A stretch of DNA of 64,000 nucleotides from Heterohyrax brucei (GCA_028571685.1 CM053162.1:47402851-47466850), one strand, 5' to 3'. Numbered from the stretch's first letter, positions 23,501-34,739 are shown. Notes: generated from the letters alone by a model not told the origin. A program made the numbers and translations.

Positions 23501-23989
23501 TTAATGCAAAAAAAGACTCAAAGAACTTTGCGATGATTTAAAAACTGCAAGTGTAGGTGATCCTGATGAATAATTTGTTGCAAGCAGAAGTTGGTTCAGT
23601 TGTTTCAACTAATTTACCCAACAGGAAAAGGCAAGGAGGAGTTGTGGGTTGGCTGTAAGTTGCTAAATTGGAGGCTTGCAGCCCTGGGACTTACTGCATT
23701 ATTGCATTGTGATTTCTGCAGAGATTTTCCTGCAAAGCAGAAACACAGGTCCTGGTTTATCCAGCCCAAGATCTCCTACACTGCACTTCCTGTAACAGTA
23801 ACTGGAATCAAAATGGTCTTGAGGTGTCATGTCACAGATGCCAACACATTTCCATAAAACACCCCAAGGACTTCAAGTGAACTTGCTTACTAAGAAAGAG
23901 GTTCCCTTACACCCTCAGTTAACCAAGTACAACAATTGTAATTAGGTTAGTTAGCAAGAGCCAAGGACCATTTTAAAATATTTAAATCC

Positions 23990-24130
23990 ATTATTTTATT
24001 CAATAGGCATTTGTTAAACAGCCACAATGTGCCCAATGGTATTTGGCCAACAACTAGAAAATAAGGCAGCTGAGAACCAACCCTGAATTCAAAAAGAGTA
24101 ATTCTGTTCCAGAATTCTAAGCTGGGTATG
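23990..24130. mobile_element. Ancient LINE/MIR-class fragment
   Basis: 'ttattcaataggcatttgtt' followed by 'cacaatgtgcccaatggtat' is a common ancient mammalian repeat pattern. The family is not resolved. Confidence 0.4.
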
Positions 24131-24875
24131 AGACCAACTCTACATGGTGATAAGTGCTATTCAGCGTGGGAGTGGTGGGGTGGGGGGGGGATGCTACAAA
24201 GAGCAATCTATTTGGACTTGGAGTGTGGGGAAAAGGCAGGGTCAAGAAGGACTTCAAAGGAACAGCTCAGGTTTGGTTAGGGGGAATGAGACCCTCACCT
24301 ACTAATGAAGGGAAGGAAGCATTCTAGAATAAACAGCAAGAACTACACAGACTGTTGCGCCAGAACAGTTTCTGGTATTCACACTGATTTACTCTTTATA
24401 TCTTTTTAATTGGGTAGAGGAACAAGAAAGCACACAGGATGGACTATAGCCAGAAAGAAGGAATGCTTACTAATATCCACTGAGAAACAAACTCAGATGA
24501 CTATTAGCAGCTGGGGGTCCAGTTCAGGCCCACTAACTACCCATGCAAACTATCTGTGCAACTTCACAGTGGGCACTTAACTTGATACAATGAAATGTCT
24601 GGCTTCCAAGATCCTAAAGATCCTTTCCAAGTTTTTTTTCTTTTGTCTTGCTTTCAAGATTTTTCTGATGAACAGACCAAGATTCCAATTTTGCATAATG
24701 AGTTCGATGTTTTCAAATATTCAAGGATTCTACTCATGTACAGCAAAACACATTCCCTTTTATGGTTAATGTAAGCATAATTAATCAATACTTGCTATAC
24801 TGGGTTTAATTTCCATGGTCAATGCAGATGTGACATGCCAGTAATAACTAACTCTGAACTTGCAGATGCACACAC

Positions 24876-25376
24876 TGTCATGGTTTGAATTGTGTCCCCC
24901 CAAAAATGTGTGCAGCCATGTGGCTGGGATATGGTTCCCAGTATCTTGGAAATGTCCTCCATTGTGTGGTTTTGCTAACCTATATGTTAAAGGATTAGGG
25001 TGGGGCTGTGAATTCCTGCTATGGGGGAAGTTTCCCTGGAGTATGGCTTGCCCCACCCTTAATGCTTTTAGCTTACAAGGAATAAAAGGAAAAAGAACCA
25101 AGGACAATTTGAGAACCTCGCTACCATCAAGCAAGCAGCACCGGGAGCAGAGCACGTCCTTCAGACCAGAGGTTCTTGTGTGAGGACGCTCCCTGGACAA
25201 TGACTGATGCAATACCGGACTTTCCTCCAGAGCCGTCAAGGGGAAAGTCTTTCCCTGGAGCGGACACCCTGAATATGGACTTGCAACCTACCGGACTGTG
25301 TAAGAATAAATCTTTCTTTGTTAAAGCCATCCACTCTGTGGTATTTCTGTTAGAGCAGCCCTAGCTGACTAAAACA
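24876..25376 (+). repeat. 5' LTR
   Basis: 501 bp, starting 'tgtcatggtttgaattgtg' and ending 'agctgactaaaaca'. 'aaggaataaaaggaaaaaga' near 25,080 may serve as a TATA-like or polyadenylation element, and 'agaataaatctttc' near 25,302 is a second candidate polyadenylation signal. The long frames read through it on both strands are by-products and recur in the other LTR. Confidence 0.9.
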
Positions 25377-26330
25377 GAATTGGTACCGTGGGAGTGGGGT
25401 GCTGCTCTAGCAAATACCTAAAATGTGGAAGCCACTTTGAAACTGCGAATGGATAGAAGATTCAGAAGGAACGAAGAAGGCGCAGATGGGGAGAAACAAC
25501 AGAGGACCGGCAGCAGCGGCAGCGGCAGCAGCAGAACCAGAGGCAGCGCTGGAGCCGACCCGTGGAGCGAGAGAGGTCAGTGCCTGCGCAGAGCTTTCCT
25601 CGCGGAACGGGGTGCCTCTGGGCACTTGAATCGGTGAGCTGGCCTTGCTGACCCACGGAGTGAGAGAGTTGAGTGCCTTTGGGCAGGACGCTTTCCAGCA
25701 AGAGTGGGGTGCCTCCGGGCACTTAAACCAGTGGAGCTACAGAGCTTTGGAACACTTGCCCGGCAGGGCAGATGTGGGCCTGAGGCCCAGGCCATGCGGC
25801 CATAGGAAGCTGAAGCTGAAGAGGCAGATAGCGTGAGAAGCTGAGCTGCCTCAGTCTCAAGAGGTATGGCCATGACTTCAGGGGTTTGAAAGGGTGGAAC
25901 CATGGTGTCCTGTGTTCGTAAGGGTGGAATTGCCACTCAGTTGGGCTTAGGGTGCTCCTAAAGCTGATGGGACAGAGTTTCTGTCCAAGTGGGCCTTGAA
26001 GGCAGAGTTGTAGGACGGGGCTGGAGGTCTCCACTCAGAAACCAGAGAGTGTGGCCGATACCTAGAGTCTGGAGAGCATTGCTGCCGTGTAGAATGTCTC
26101 AGAAAATGTAAGAGTATTTCCAGAGCTCTGAGGGCTAATGTAATGTGTTCTGTTGACTTGCCTGTTGCCTGTTAATGCCTTCTAAGTTTCACAGATGTAG
26201 AAGAGTTTCTGTATTTTGGACTTGGAACTGATTTAAGACTTCTGTTATATGGATGGACATAATTTTGCTATGGTGAGATGAATGTGTTAAATGTTTTGTG
26301 ATGTGATTTTTGGGTTGTCAAAGGGTGGGA
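25377..26330 (+). mobile_element. Internal region of the MaLR element, with primer site and polypurine tract
   Basis: The primer binding site starts at 25,381 with TGGTACC and continues GAGTGGGG at 25,392-25,399. This resembles the complement of the 3' end of a leucine tRNA with a small insertion. The polypurine tract AAAGGGTGGGA (26,320-26,330) directly precedes the 3' LTR. The interior holds a CAG/CGG-rich stretch (about 25,508-25,552). It also holds two similar segments containing 'ggggtgcctc' (near 25,609 and 25,705). It encodes no recognisable retroviral protein. Confidence 0.75.
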
Positions 26331-26831
26331 TGTCATGGTTTGAATTGTGTCCCCCCAAAAATGTGTGCAGCCATGTGGCTGGGATATGGTTCCCAGTATC
26401 TTGGAAATGTCCTCCATTGTGTGGTTTTGCTAACCTATATGTTAAAGGATTAGGGTGGGGCTGTGAATTCCTGCTATGGGGGAAGTTTCCCTGGAGTATG
26501 GCTTGCCCCACCCTTAATGCTTTTAGCTTACAAGGAATAAAAGGAAAAAGAACCAAGGACAATTTGAGAACCTCGCTACCATCAAGCAAGCAGCACCGGG
26601 AGCAGAGCACGTCCTTCAGACCAGAGGTTCTTGTGTGAGGACGCTCCCTGGACAATGACTGATGCAATACCGGACTTTCCTCCAGAGCCGTCAAGGGGAA
26701 AGTCTTTCCCTGGAGCGGACACCCTGAATATGGACTTGCAACCTACCGGACTGTGTAAGAATAAATCTTTCTTTGTTAAAGCCATCCACTCTGTGGTATT
26801 TCTGTTAGAGCAGCCCTAGCTGACTAAAACA
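26331..26831 (+). repeat. 3' LTR
   Basis: 501 bp, and I found no difference from the 5' LTR on reading both through. The flank after it (CACAC) completes the target duplication. Confidence 0.9.
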
Positions 26832-27124
26832 CACACCGACTCAGTTATCTTCAAAAGTACACACAATTCTGAAACCCAAATTTATTTCAATTCACTTTAA
26901 TTCAGTATGTGCCTCAGCATTTTCAGGGAAGATAAGGGAAGCAGAAACAACCATGGCAAAGACAGACTGCCACCAACTCAGAAGAATCATGGATGGCATG
27001 ACTGGCAGAAACCACAGACACTTTGAAGTCCGAATGACTAACGTTGGGCACCCCCAGCCCTTTTGAAGTAGCTCCTCATGTGAAAACACAGACTCCTTCC
27101 TAAACCAGAAAGCCAGAAATCCCA

Positions 27125-27565
27125 GTTCCTTCAGTTATTAACAGTATGACCTCAAGGCAACTGGCATGTCTATGCTTCAATTTCCTCTGCAACTGGAGAC
27201 CCCCGATACTTCACATGGTTGTTGAGAAGATAAAATGATTAAAGTACTATGAAAATGTTTTGCTGTCTTTGGCAAGCAACTTAAACATCTTTGTCAGTGA
27301 AATGACTAAAACTTCCTTCACCTGGTTATCTGAAAATGAATGACTGAGCCTTTAAGAAATGTACCTCAGTGCCCTGTAAAAGTGCCATAAGAGACCACCA
27401 TTTGATGCTGGGTGTTGTACTGCAAGCTTTACCCAGGCTATCTGATTTAATTCTCAGTGACTCCACAAAGTAGGTGGTATTTATTCACTCAGGTGAAATT
27501 TGCCTTAGATCATAAAGTGAGCATATGGCTAAGCCCTGAGCCGTAAGTATAAGACAGCAATGCAT
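27125..27565. mobile_element. Two MIR-class fragments
   Basis: 27,125-27,290 reads as a sense MIR ('acagtatgacctcaaggcaa', 'ggttgttgagaagataaaat'). 27,405-27,565 reads as an antisense one ('ctatctgatttaattctcag'). Confidence 0.5.
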
Positions 27566-28044
27566 TAAATGTGGGGTCCTTGATGGCACTCCAGCTAGGA
27601 CAGACATTCTGCAGACAACTCAGACTGACTGTTAAAAGACACTGGAGATTATTCTTAACTTTGTAAAATCTGATAAGGACACTGTGGTTTCACAGAAGTG
27701 TATTCTTTTTAGAAAAGCAAGCTTAAATATTTAGATGTAAGAGTCTCCATATTTGCAATATTTGAAATGGTTCAGCAAAAACATTCAAGCTTTTTTTTTT
27801 TTGGAGAAACAGGCAACCTTTCAACATTAGGAAAACTACAGCTGAGGGCAAAACTGCAAATCCATTCCTAGCAAAAAGTGTATAGGAAAGGAGAGTCACT
27901 GTAAGAGTAGAGGAGAAGGCTGAATGGTGTCCTGATGTCTTCCAATTTCCAGGACATTCATGTTCACAATCAAATGTTTTCAAGGTGCAAACTATGATTT
28001 TAAAAAAAAACCATTGCTGTCTACAAAAAAAAAAAAAAAAAAGA

Positions 28045-28205
28045 AGCTGGAAACCTTGGTGTCATAGCAGTTACGAGCTGCATCTGCTAACCAAAAGACT
28101 GGCAGTTCAAATTCACCAGGTACTCCTTGGAAACCCTATAGGGCAGTTCCACTCTGTCCGGGAAGGTTGCTATGAGGTGGAACTGGCCTGATGGCAATAA
28201 TGCTG
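28045..28205 (+). mobile_element. AfroSINE
   Basis: The head is 'gctggaaaccttggtgtcat' and the B-box-like segment is 'gcagttcaaattcacc'. It follows an A18-like run at 28,024-28,041. Confidence 0.85.
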
Positions 28206-29900
28206 ATTTTCTGTCTCCATACCAAAACATTTTCAATGGTTTTTTGCTGCTCTTCACTTTTCAAATTAATTTTAGAAATCTGTAGAACTGTAAATCTTAA
28301 CATGCATGTCTATCTGGAGCAGGAGTAATAAGAATGGCCAGTGTATTTTCTACAAAGTAGCTGTCTTTTACAACCATCGGTGAGAAAAACAGATATACTT
28401 TCTTCAATGGCTGTATACTGGCTGGAAGAGTTTTAAAGTGAGAGTGGAAAGAAATTAGAAGTATTTTTTTTTTAATTAACCATAATTTTAACAATTGTGA
28501 GATTGTTACACTGCATTCCAATGGTAAATCTAACAAAGAGTTAAATTTCTGTACCTTTTAATAAATAAAATATATATAGTCTACCACAAAAATCTGTTTT
28601 ACCTAAGGTACAAATGTTACTTTCCCTAGGTCTCCAGTCTCAATGGCACTAATTCTCTTTTATAAATGACACACCCTGACCATTTCTAACAGGTATTTGA
28701 CAGATTGCCCTCCCCGCCAAAAAAATCACTAGAAAGGAAATAGAAGACTAAAATTCACAGAGAAAAGGGTGAATCAACCTAACCAAAAGCCAGGCTGATA
28801 AGGCTACTGCAGAGTTTAGCTCTGCATTTACAGACAGTATGCAGAAAATAAGTAAAACCACCACCTACAAAAAAGCAATCACGGCAAGCTCTGTTAACTC
28901 ACAGAGAGAAATCTTCCAGGCATAAACATTAAAAAGGAATTTTTTAGATGGATCATTATGCAAGAACCTTGAACAACATAATGGACAGTGTCTACAGTGG
29001 CAGTTTACAGCCCACTCTCTTCCTAGGCCATCTCGTGTCTCATGCCAAGGTCACTATATTAAACCTAACTCAGAGAAAGCCATTTCAGCAGCCGGTGAAG
29101 GCGCCAGGGCTTTCTGATTCTGACTGAAATCAGAATCTGGCCTCAGACATCCATTGTCTCAACTCGCTTGTGACAATCCATTCCACGCTGAACTAGCTTT
29201 GAGAGCCTGGAATACAGGTATTTATTTCTCTACTGATGATTCAACTAGGAATTCTTTGCCTTTCCATACCAGAGGAAGCATGCTGCAAGAATGACAAGCT
29301 GCTGTGAAAAGGAAGAGGCCTACCAGCCTGTACTCACAGGAACACAGCAAAGAACCCAACGCAGCGTTGTCTAAGAAGACTCCAAACATCCCCACCCCAG
29401 AGACTGGCAACCATCCCTCGTTGCTGCTATGTCCCTTACTGCTACTTGTCTATGTGGATACAAACAAGAACTGATAAAATAACTGTCTACTAGTCAAGTC
29501 TGACAAGGCTGCAAGGTCTAGAACATTCCTTTCCCTCCACATTTCAGCTAGAAAAACCTAACTTTTTTCGTATTACCATTTCAAGATTCTGCACATGAAA
29601 GTAAGGTAAATAAAATGAGAAGACCAGGAGAAGCTGTGGGACAATCGTGACATGCCACCACATAGGATCCTCACCAGAGACGGGTGTTTGGGTCCATTAG
29701 TTACTGCAGTCAAAGATCCCTGGAGAACCACAGGAAGGAAATTCTCTCTGCCAAACACCAATCCTATAGCCTGGCAACAGCAAACGCCAAAAGCTAAAGG
29801 GGCACTAAAGCAAAAACAGTGAGCAGGTCTTGGACCGGAGTGCAACATTCTGTCACCTGCTACAAGAGGAGGCCTCTCCTTCATGCTTCCCGGTCACCCA
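28206..29900. other. Repeat-poor stretch upstream of the CpG island
   Basis: About 1.7 kb with no recognised repeat. A perfect 8-bp inverted repeat (GATTCTGA ... TCAGAATC, 6-base loop) lies at 29,116-29,137. No coding exon is supported. Its position beside the island makes it a plausible first intron or proximal regulatory region. Confidence 0.35.
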
Positions 29901-30170
29901 GCACTGAGTCACTTCCCCTCCCTGCACTCCTCCAGAGTTGCAACGCTTGCCTGGGGCAAAAGAACCCGGGCCTCGGAAGCCTGCAGCCCGGAGCCCTGCA
30001 TTCCCGCACCGACACGCGCGGTCCGCCCTCCAGGCGCGCGTCCCGGTGGCCCAGAACCGGCTCTGCGCGGAAGCGGGCGCAGCAGCCACCTTGGCTAATG
30101 GCAGCTCTGAATGAAAGGAGCCAAGGCAGGCTCCGGATTTATGAATGTGTAGGGGAGGAGGGGAGGAATA

Positions 30171-30216
30171 TCATGTGACAATAAAGAAGAGCGTCTTATT
30201 CACAAAAAAAAAAAAA
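30171..30216 (+). other. M-box-like site, AATAAA and A13 run
   Basis: TCATGTGAC (30,171-30,179) is an E-box of the MITF/TFE type. It is followed at once by AATAAA (30,180-30,185), and 18 bases later by 13 A residues (30,204-30,216). The last two resemble the 3' end of a processed transcript. No source gene is recognisable upstream, so coincidence remains possible. Confidence 0.35.
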
Positions 30217-30526
30217 GTGGCTGGTGGCGGGCACAGGCGCTGAGAGGCAGTGGTGGCCGCGATGCGGTGACCACTTGGGGTCTAGACCGAAGACGTGAGC
30301 TTCGGGGCCCAGCGGTCCTGGACCCCGTGCACCCGCAACTGCCAACGCCTCGGGCGGGGGCGGAAAAAAACCAACCCAACCCGGCGACCGCGAGGTGGAC
30401 CCAAGTGGCACCTTAGTCGCCGGCTGGCCAAAGGCATCAGTCCCACACAGGGAGACGGGTCTGTGCGAGAGCCCCCCGGGCGGAGCGCCCCGAGCTTTGT
30501 TCCTCTCGGGCTCGCGCGCCGGGCAC

Positions 30527-30608
30527 GCTCGGCCTCTGCGCGCGCACACGCATGCACACACAAACAACACACGCGCGTGCACACACACGTATACACACAC
30601 ACTCCGGC
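30527..30608. repeat. CG/CA alternating tract in the island
   Basis: GCGCGCACACGC, ACACGCGCGTGC and CACACACGTATACACACAC segments give a long alternating purine-pyrimidine stretch with Z-DNA potential. Confidence 0.8.
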
Positions 30609-30841
30609 AGCGCGCTGCCCCTCACGCCCCCGCCCTCGCCTCCGCCCCCGCCCCACATGCTTCCGATCCGCCCCCCGAGCTGTCCCGACCCTGCAGGGCG
30701 CGTGTCCCGGCCCACAAGCGCGCGCGCACACACCCGCGCCCCGGGACCCCTCGGGCGGCTCCAGCAAGCCAGCCCGTGCGGCGACTCTGAGCCCGCCGAC
30801 CCCCGCGCAGCCTGCGCCCAGTCCTCCCGGAGCTCCGCCGT

Positions 30842-30902
30842 GTTTTTTATGAATGAAAATGTGGTATGCAAATGAGAGCGATTCAAGAAAACGAAATGGC
30901 GG
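30842..30902. promoter_or_regulatory. Octamer, TATA-like and YY1-like cluster
   Basis: A perfect octamer ATGCAAAT lies at 30,866-30,873. On the minus strand it reads ATTTGCAT and is followed about 15 bases later by CATAAAAAA (30,850-30,842), a TATA-like sequence. AAATGGCGG at 30,894-30,902 fits a YY1 site. The spacing would suit a minus-strand start near 30,815. Confidence 0.35.
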
Positions 30903-31815
30903 AGCCTGGGCCCCAGAGGGTTCCCGAAGGGACCGCCAGACGACTGGCGGGGCGGAAGAGTCACAAAGTCACCCTGTAAAAACCCACCGACCTCGGGAGG
31001 CAAAGAGGGGTTGTCAGCTCTCATGATCTGGCCGCCGATGATTTCGGGGAGCAGAGACGTCTGAGTCCTCGGAGCGGGCGCGTGGACTGCCCCGAGGTCA
31101 CCCGCGCGCCCTTGTCCCCTGCAGCCTCCCCCAGACCGCCGACCCTGGTGGGTGCGCCGCTATCAGCTTGCAGCAGCTTTTGCCCCCCTCCTCACTTCTA
31201 CAAGGGGGCAAATCTCGCGCCTCAACACTACAAACCAGCGAGTCGCTGCATCCCACACCAAGTTCACCCCACGAGCGTCCCCCTCCGCGTCCTCAGCCCC
31301 AGCCCTCCATTCTACCCCCATTGGGCACTCTCGTCCCACCCCGGGGCCAAACTTACTCGTCCGGGTGTGTTTCTTCGGTCATTTTCCTGTTCACCTAGAC
31401 GCCTGTCCCGCGGCGGGCAGCTTTGCTCCCTTCATCTTCCTATCCGCTCACCCCCCTTCTTCACATCTCCGGAGATCGCCTGATGGGGGGGGGCGGCTAC
31501 AGATGAAGGGGCACCGCAGGCAGAAGGGGAAGAAGGACGACCGGAGCGCGGGGTGGAGGTCTAGGGGAACGGGTGCACACACAAACTGCGGGGAGAGTGC
31601 GCGCCGCAGCGAGTACGGACGCCGCGGAGGGGCGAGGCGGGCGGAGGCTCCGAGGGGCTCGGAGCGGGCGGAGGGAGAGATTCGGGCAGGGGACGGCGAT
31701 GGGGGAGAGGAGAAAAACAAGCGCGCCTTGGAGCCGCGGGGATTGCTGAGAGGAGCAAGAGAGAGGGCTGGCCGCAGGCGGGGGCTCGGTCTGGGGTCGC
31801 CCCCGGTGGGCCGAG

Positions 31816-31980
31816 CCAATCACGGTTCCGGGGAGCGGTCGGCGACCCGGGGAGGTACGCCTGGGAGGCGGTGCAGGGCGCCCCGTCCGAGCCCCATCTC
31901 TCGACTCAGTCGATTTACTCCATATTGGATTCTCACCGCCGCCAACAGGAGGAGGAAGTAGGGCGGAAGCGATGACGTCT
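31816..31980 (+). promoter_or_regulatory. CCAAT, YY1-like, ETS and CRE sites
   Basis: In order: CCAAT at 31,816-31,820, CCATATTGG at 31,920-31,928, CGGAAG at 31,964-31,969, and TGACGTCT at 31,973-31,980. A tight ETS-CRE pair is common in TATA-less CpG promoters. The CCATATTGG has only five A/T bases, so it is not a proper SRF CArG box and fits YY1 better. Confidence 0.5.
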
Positions 31981-32055
31981 TCCCAGCGGCCAGAGGTGGT
32001 GGAGTGCAAAAAGCTTCCTACTTGCGACCGAAAAAAAAAAACAACTTTGTCACGC

Positions 32056-32070
32056 CTACTGAGCATGCCC
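32056..32070. promoter_or_regulatory. NRF1-like palindromic site
   Basis: CTACTGAGCATGCCC. The core resembles the NRF1 consensus with CpG decay. The exact reverse complement recurs in the second island at 35,483-35,497. Confidence 0.35.
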
Positions 32071-32289
32071 GGCTTCCTTTCCCCCTCCCTCCCGGCTTCC
32101 ACTCCCGGAGGAACCGCGGAGTGGAGTTGTTTGAGGCGACTCTGCGTGGCTCCGGATCCTCATGGATCTCTGCTCCGGGTTTTCGAAAGCTCAGGAGGGA
32201 GGAGAGAAGTCAGGAGCACCGGGGAACTCGCACACATCTGGCTCCGGTTTGGTCTCCTCCCTCCTTCCAAACCCCAGGATTAAAACCAC

Positions 32290-33350
32290 CGGGGAGGGGG
32301 CTGAAAAAGGGGAGGCAAAGATATGGGGTTAAACATCAGGAGGGGTGCCAGTGATATGAGGACCAACCACGTCCATTGTGGGAGGGAGGGTGGGGACAGC
32401 GCAGGTGTCCGAGGTACCCAGGCAAAAAGGAAGGAGGAGGCATGAGGGAAACCTTTGCCAAGATTCTGAATGGCAGTGGATTTTCAGTTTCACGTAAACC
32501 TTGTGGTCCCTTTTTTGTCCTGGCAGGGGAACGAGCATTTTTAAGAAATCGTTATTTGTGCATTAAAAAAGAAAAGATAAATCCAAGACAGCCCGAAAAC
32601 GTTTGCAGTGCAGTAGAAGCAATGTTATTTATCTAGTTAAAAGATAACCCTAAATGTATTTGAATTATCCAGTAAATCTCCCTCACGTTTGTAGAGAAGG
32701 ATGGCCCTCCTCCCAAGCTCTTGAAGACTGTGTTTACTGAGAGCAAGATGTCAGCACCATGGGCTTTGGAAGGGATTAGATGGAGAGCTTCTCACCCTTA
32801 CATCATCCCCTCCGGGTGCTGTCACTGGCTGTGTCTTCTGCCTGCCTTTCACCTTTCACCCCAGCCCCACTCAGGCTTTCAGCACCCCACCCCCACTCGG
32901 GACTTTTGTCTTTAAATTCTTTTTCCTGTCTTGGCCTGGTACCTGTCCAAGGTTCTCCTGGTGGCCGGATGCTCTCACAAGCAGCACTGTCTGGGCGACA
33001 GGCAGAGCTGGTTTATGAACATATAATCTGTGCAGTCAGTCTCTCAGGCCTGTGAGTCTGGTTTAATGCCCTGCTGTAGTAGTCTTGAAATTCTTAGTTT
33101 TTGAACAAGGGGCCTTACATTTTCATTTTGTGTGGGGCCCTGTAGATGTGTAGCTGTTCATGACAATGGAGTTTTCATCTGGGGGCCATACTAGGAAGCC
33201 CTTGCCCCTCCCTGCTTTCCAACCTTAGTAGATGTTTCCAGCCTCCTGAATGTGCCAAGAGTTAAACCACTACAATTTTAATTAAAAAGCAAACTTTGAA
33301 CAAATTAACAGAACATTAAATACCTGCCTGGAATATAGTATGCCTAAAAG
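32290..33350. other. Non-coding stretch right of island 1
   Basis: CpG density falls off sharply. No repeat family or exon is identified. If a + strand gene starts in island 1, this is likely intron. Confidence 0.4.
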
Positions 33351-33357
33351 GTATATC

Positions 33358-33915
33358 AAAACCCTGATGGTGTAGTGGTTAAGAACTATAGCTGCTAGTC
33401 AAAAGGTCAGCAGTTCAAATCCACCAAGCACTCCTTGGAAACCACTGGGGCCACTTCTACTCTGCCTTATAGGGTCACAATGAGTTGAAAGTGACTTGGT
33501 GGCAATGCATTTGGTTTTGTTTTAAAGGGTAAATGGACCCTGGTGGTGCAATGTTTAAGGCAGTTTGAATCCACCAGCCACTCCTTGGAAACCCTTCGGG
33601 ACAGTTCTACTCTGCCCTACAGGGTCACTATGAGTCAGAATCAACACAACAGGAATGGATTTGATTTTTGCTTGAAGGATATATGGAGCCCCTGGGTTGT
33701 GTTCCTCGCAGTTATATGCTGACTAGTAGCCTAAAGATCGGCAGTTTAAACTGGATCCAGAAGTAGTGGGGTGGCACATTCAAAGCCTTGAAGGAGAAAA
33801 ACTTACAACTAAGTATTATATCTGCTTTCAAAAGGTCACAACCTTGGGAACCCTGTAGAGTTCTGCGGTGGGGGGAGGGGCGGACAGTGAATAGAGTCAA
33901 TAACCACTAAAAACA
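33358..33915 (+). mobile_element. Three AfroSINEs in tandem
   Basis: Copies lie at 33,358-33,525 (full), 33,533-33,670 (head shortened: the segment after 'ggtggtgcaatgtttaagg' is lost) and 33,683-33,915 (longer subtype, badly degraded). All are sense. Confidence 0.8.
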
Positions 33916-34739
33916 ACAACGAAGGGTATAGGCGTTTAAAGAGCCACATGTGCATCAAAGGTGTCAAGAGTTTCACCTTGAGTCAGGGAGAAACTGGTGG
34001 TTAACCAATCAGTTGGTGCTTGTCACAGTGACCTTTATGGATACAGACTGGGATTTACCCACTTTTGATATGTGGTTGCTGACTATGTGGGGTGGTAAGA
34101 GAAGGACTGGGGGGGAGGAAGACAGGAGAAGAGAAGGCCTGGGCTCTAGTTTTGTCCTATTAAACCAGAGATCCAAACTGTGGCTTTTAGCAACCCTTCA
34201 ATTTCTTTAGAAAACAGATTAACAAGGCCTCACTTGTCTTTCTAATAGTTTTTGAGGCCACTGAGAGTTTAGGAGATAGCAATAAAGAAACTCATGATCT
34301 CATTGTTCTGTAAATCTCCACAAGCTAAAGCATCTACCTGGTTATCACCTTTGGCCACTGTTGCTTTTCTCCTGGGGTGCCAGATGAGAGCCCATTCCTG
34401 GTTGGGCTGGAACTTCTTGAACACAAGCATTCAGTCCGACCATCCATGCTCTGAACATCTCTTTGGCTCCACCAAAGAGTTTCAGAGTACCCTAATGGCA
34501 AGGTGGCAGGTGAGGTGACAGTTCATTTCTGCACACAGAGACACACTCTATGATCACTCTGAATCTGTGCCCTTACCGCTTACTCATGTGGCTCCGCTTA
34601 GGTTTGTGCACTATCTCCCTCCCCCTTTCAAAACTCTGATTCTCTGCTAAAAGCAGCAAATGGCTGCAGTGGCCTGGGGGCAGGGGTGATGACAATGGAA
34701 TGCATTCTACAGCCCGAGAATCAAAAGGTTCCACTAGAA
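33916..34739. other. Non-coding stretch, no gene recognised
   Basis: No repeat family or exon is assigned. Confidence 0.4.

Larger units (their letters stand above)
24876..26831 (+). mobile_element. Complete non-autonomous MaLR-type LTR retroelement
   Basis: Two 501-bp LTRs bracket a 954-bp interior. A 5-bp direct repeat CACAC lies immediately outside (24,871-24,875 and 26,832-26,836). The LTRs start TG and end CA. Nothing in the interior resembles gag, protease, reverse transcriptase or env, as expected of MaLR elements that depend on ERV-L machinery. The two LTRs read as identical base for base, which implies a very young insertion unless gene conversion has homogenised them. The class is assigned from the 3' end ('gttagagcagccctagctga'), the start 'tggtttgaattgtgtccccc' and the Leu-type primer site. 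Confidence 0.88.
29930..32210. promoter_or_regulatory. CpG island 1, probable promoter
   Basis: CpG is dense for more than 2 kb, against its near absence in flanking DNA, and no repeat family intrudes. It holds CCAAT (31,816), an ETS core and CRE-like site (31,964-31,980), YY1-like sites (30,894 and 31,920) and an octamer (30,866). Long open frames run through it on both strands, the longest 269 codons at 31,152-31,961. This is usual in GC-rich DNA where stop codons are rare. I do not recognise any of these translations and do not call them genes. A house-keeping or developmental gene with a non-coding first exon is the likeliest owner; its direction is unresolved. Confidence 0.8.

Noticed and set aside
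24781-26694. Paired 152- and 135-codon minus frames with the same protein sequence
   Set aside because: They are the same stretch of LTR read twice. The repetition reflects the duplicated LTR, not a gene pair.
29853-30178. Naming the host gene of the islands
   Set aside because: No coding exon is visible and no peptide in the islands is one that I can recognise. Any symbol would be a guess.
30282-31024. Overlapping 134-195 codon frames on the minus strand and 131-185 codon frames on the plus strand
   Set aside because: They overlap each other in several frames and are driven by CA/CG repeat and GC content.
31920-31928. SRF CArG box
   Set aside because: CCATATTGG has five rather than six A/T bases between CC and GG. 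A YY1-like reading is more natural.
31152-31961. 269-codon + strand open frame in CpG island 1
   Set aside because: Stop codons are rare in GC-rich DNA. The translation is low-complexity (Arg, Gly, Pro, Ser), matches no family that I recognise, and long frames also exist on the opposite strand.
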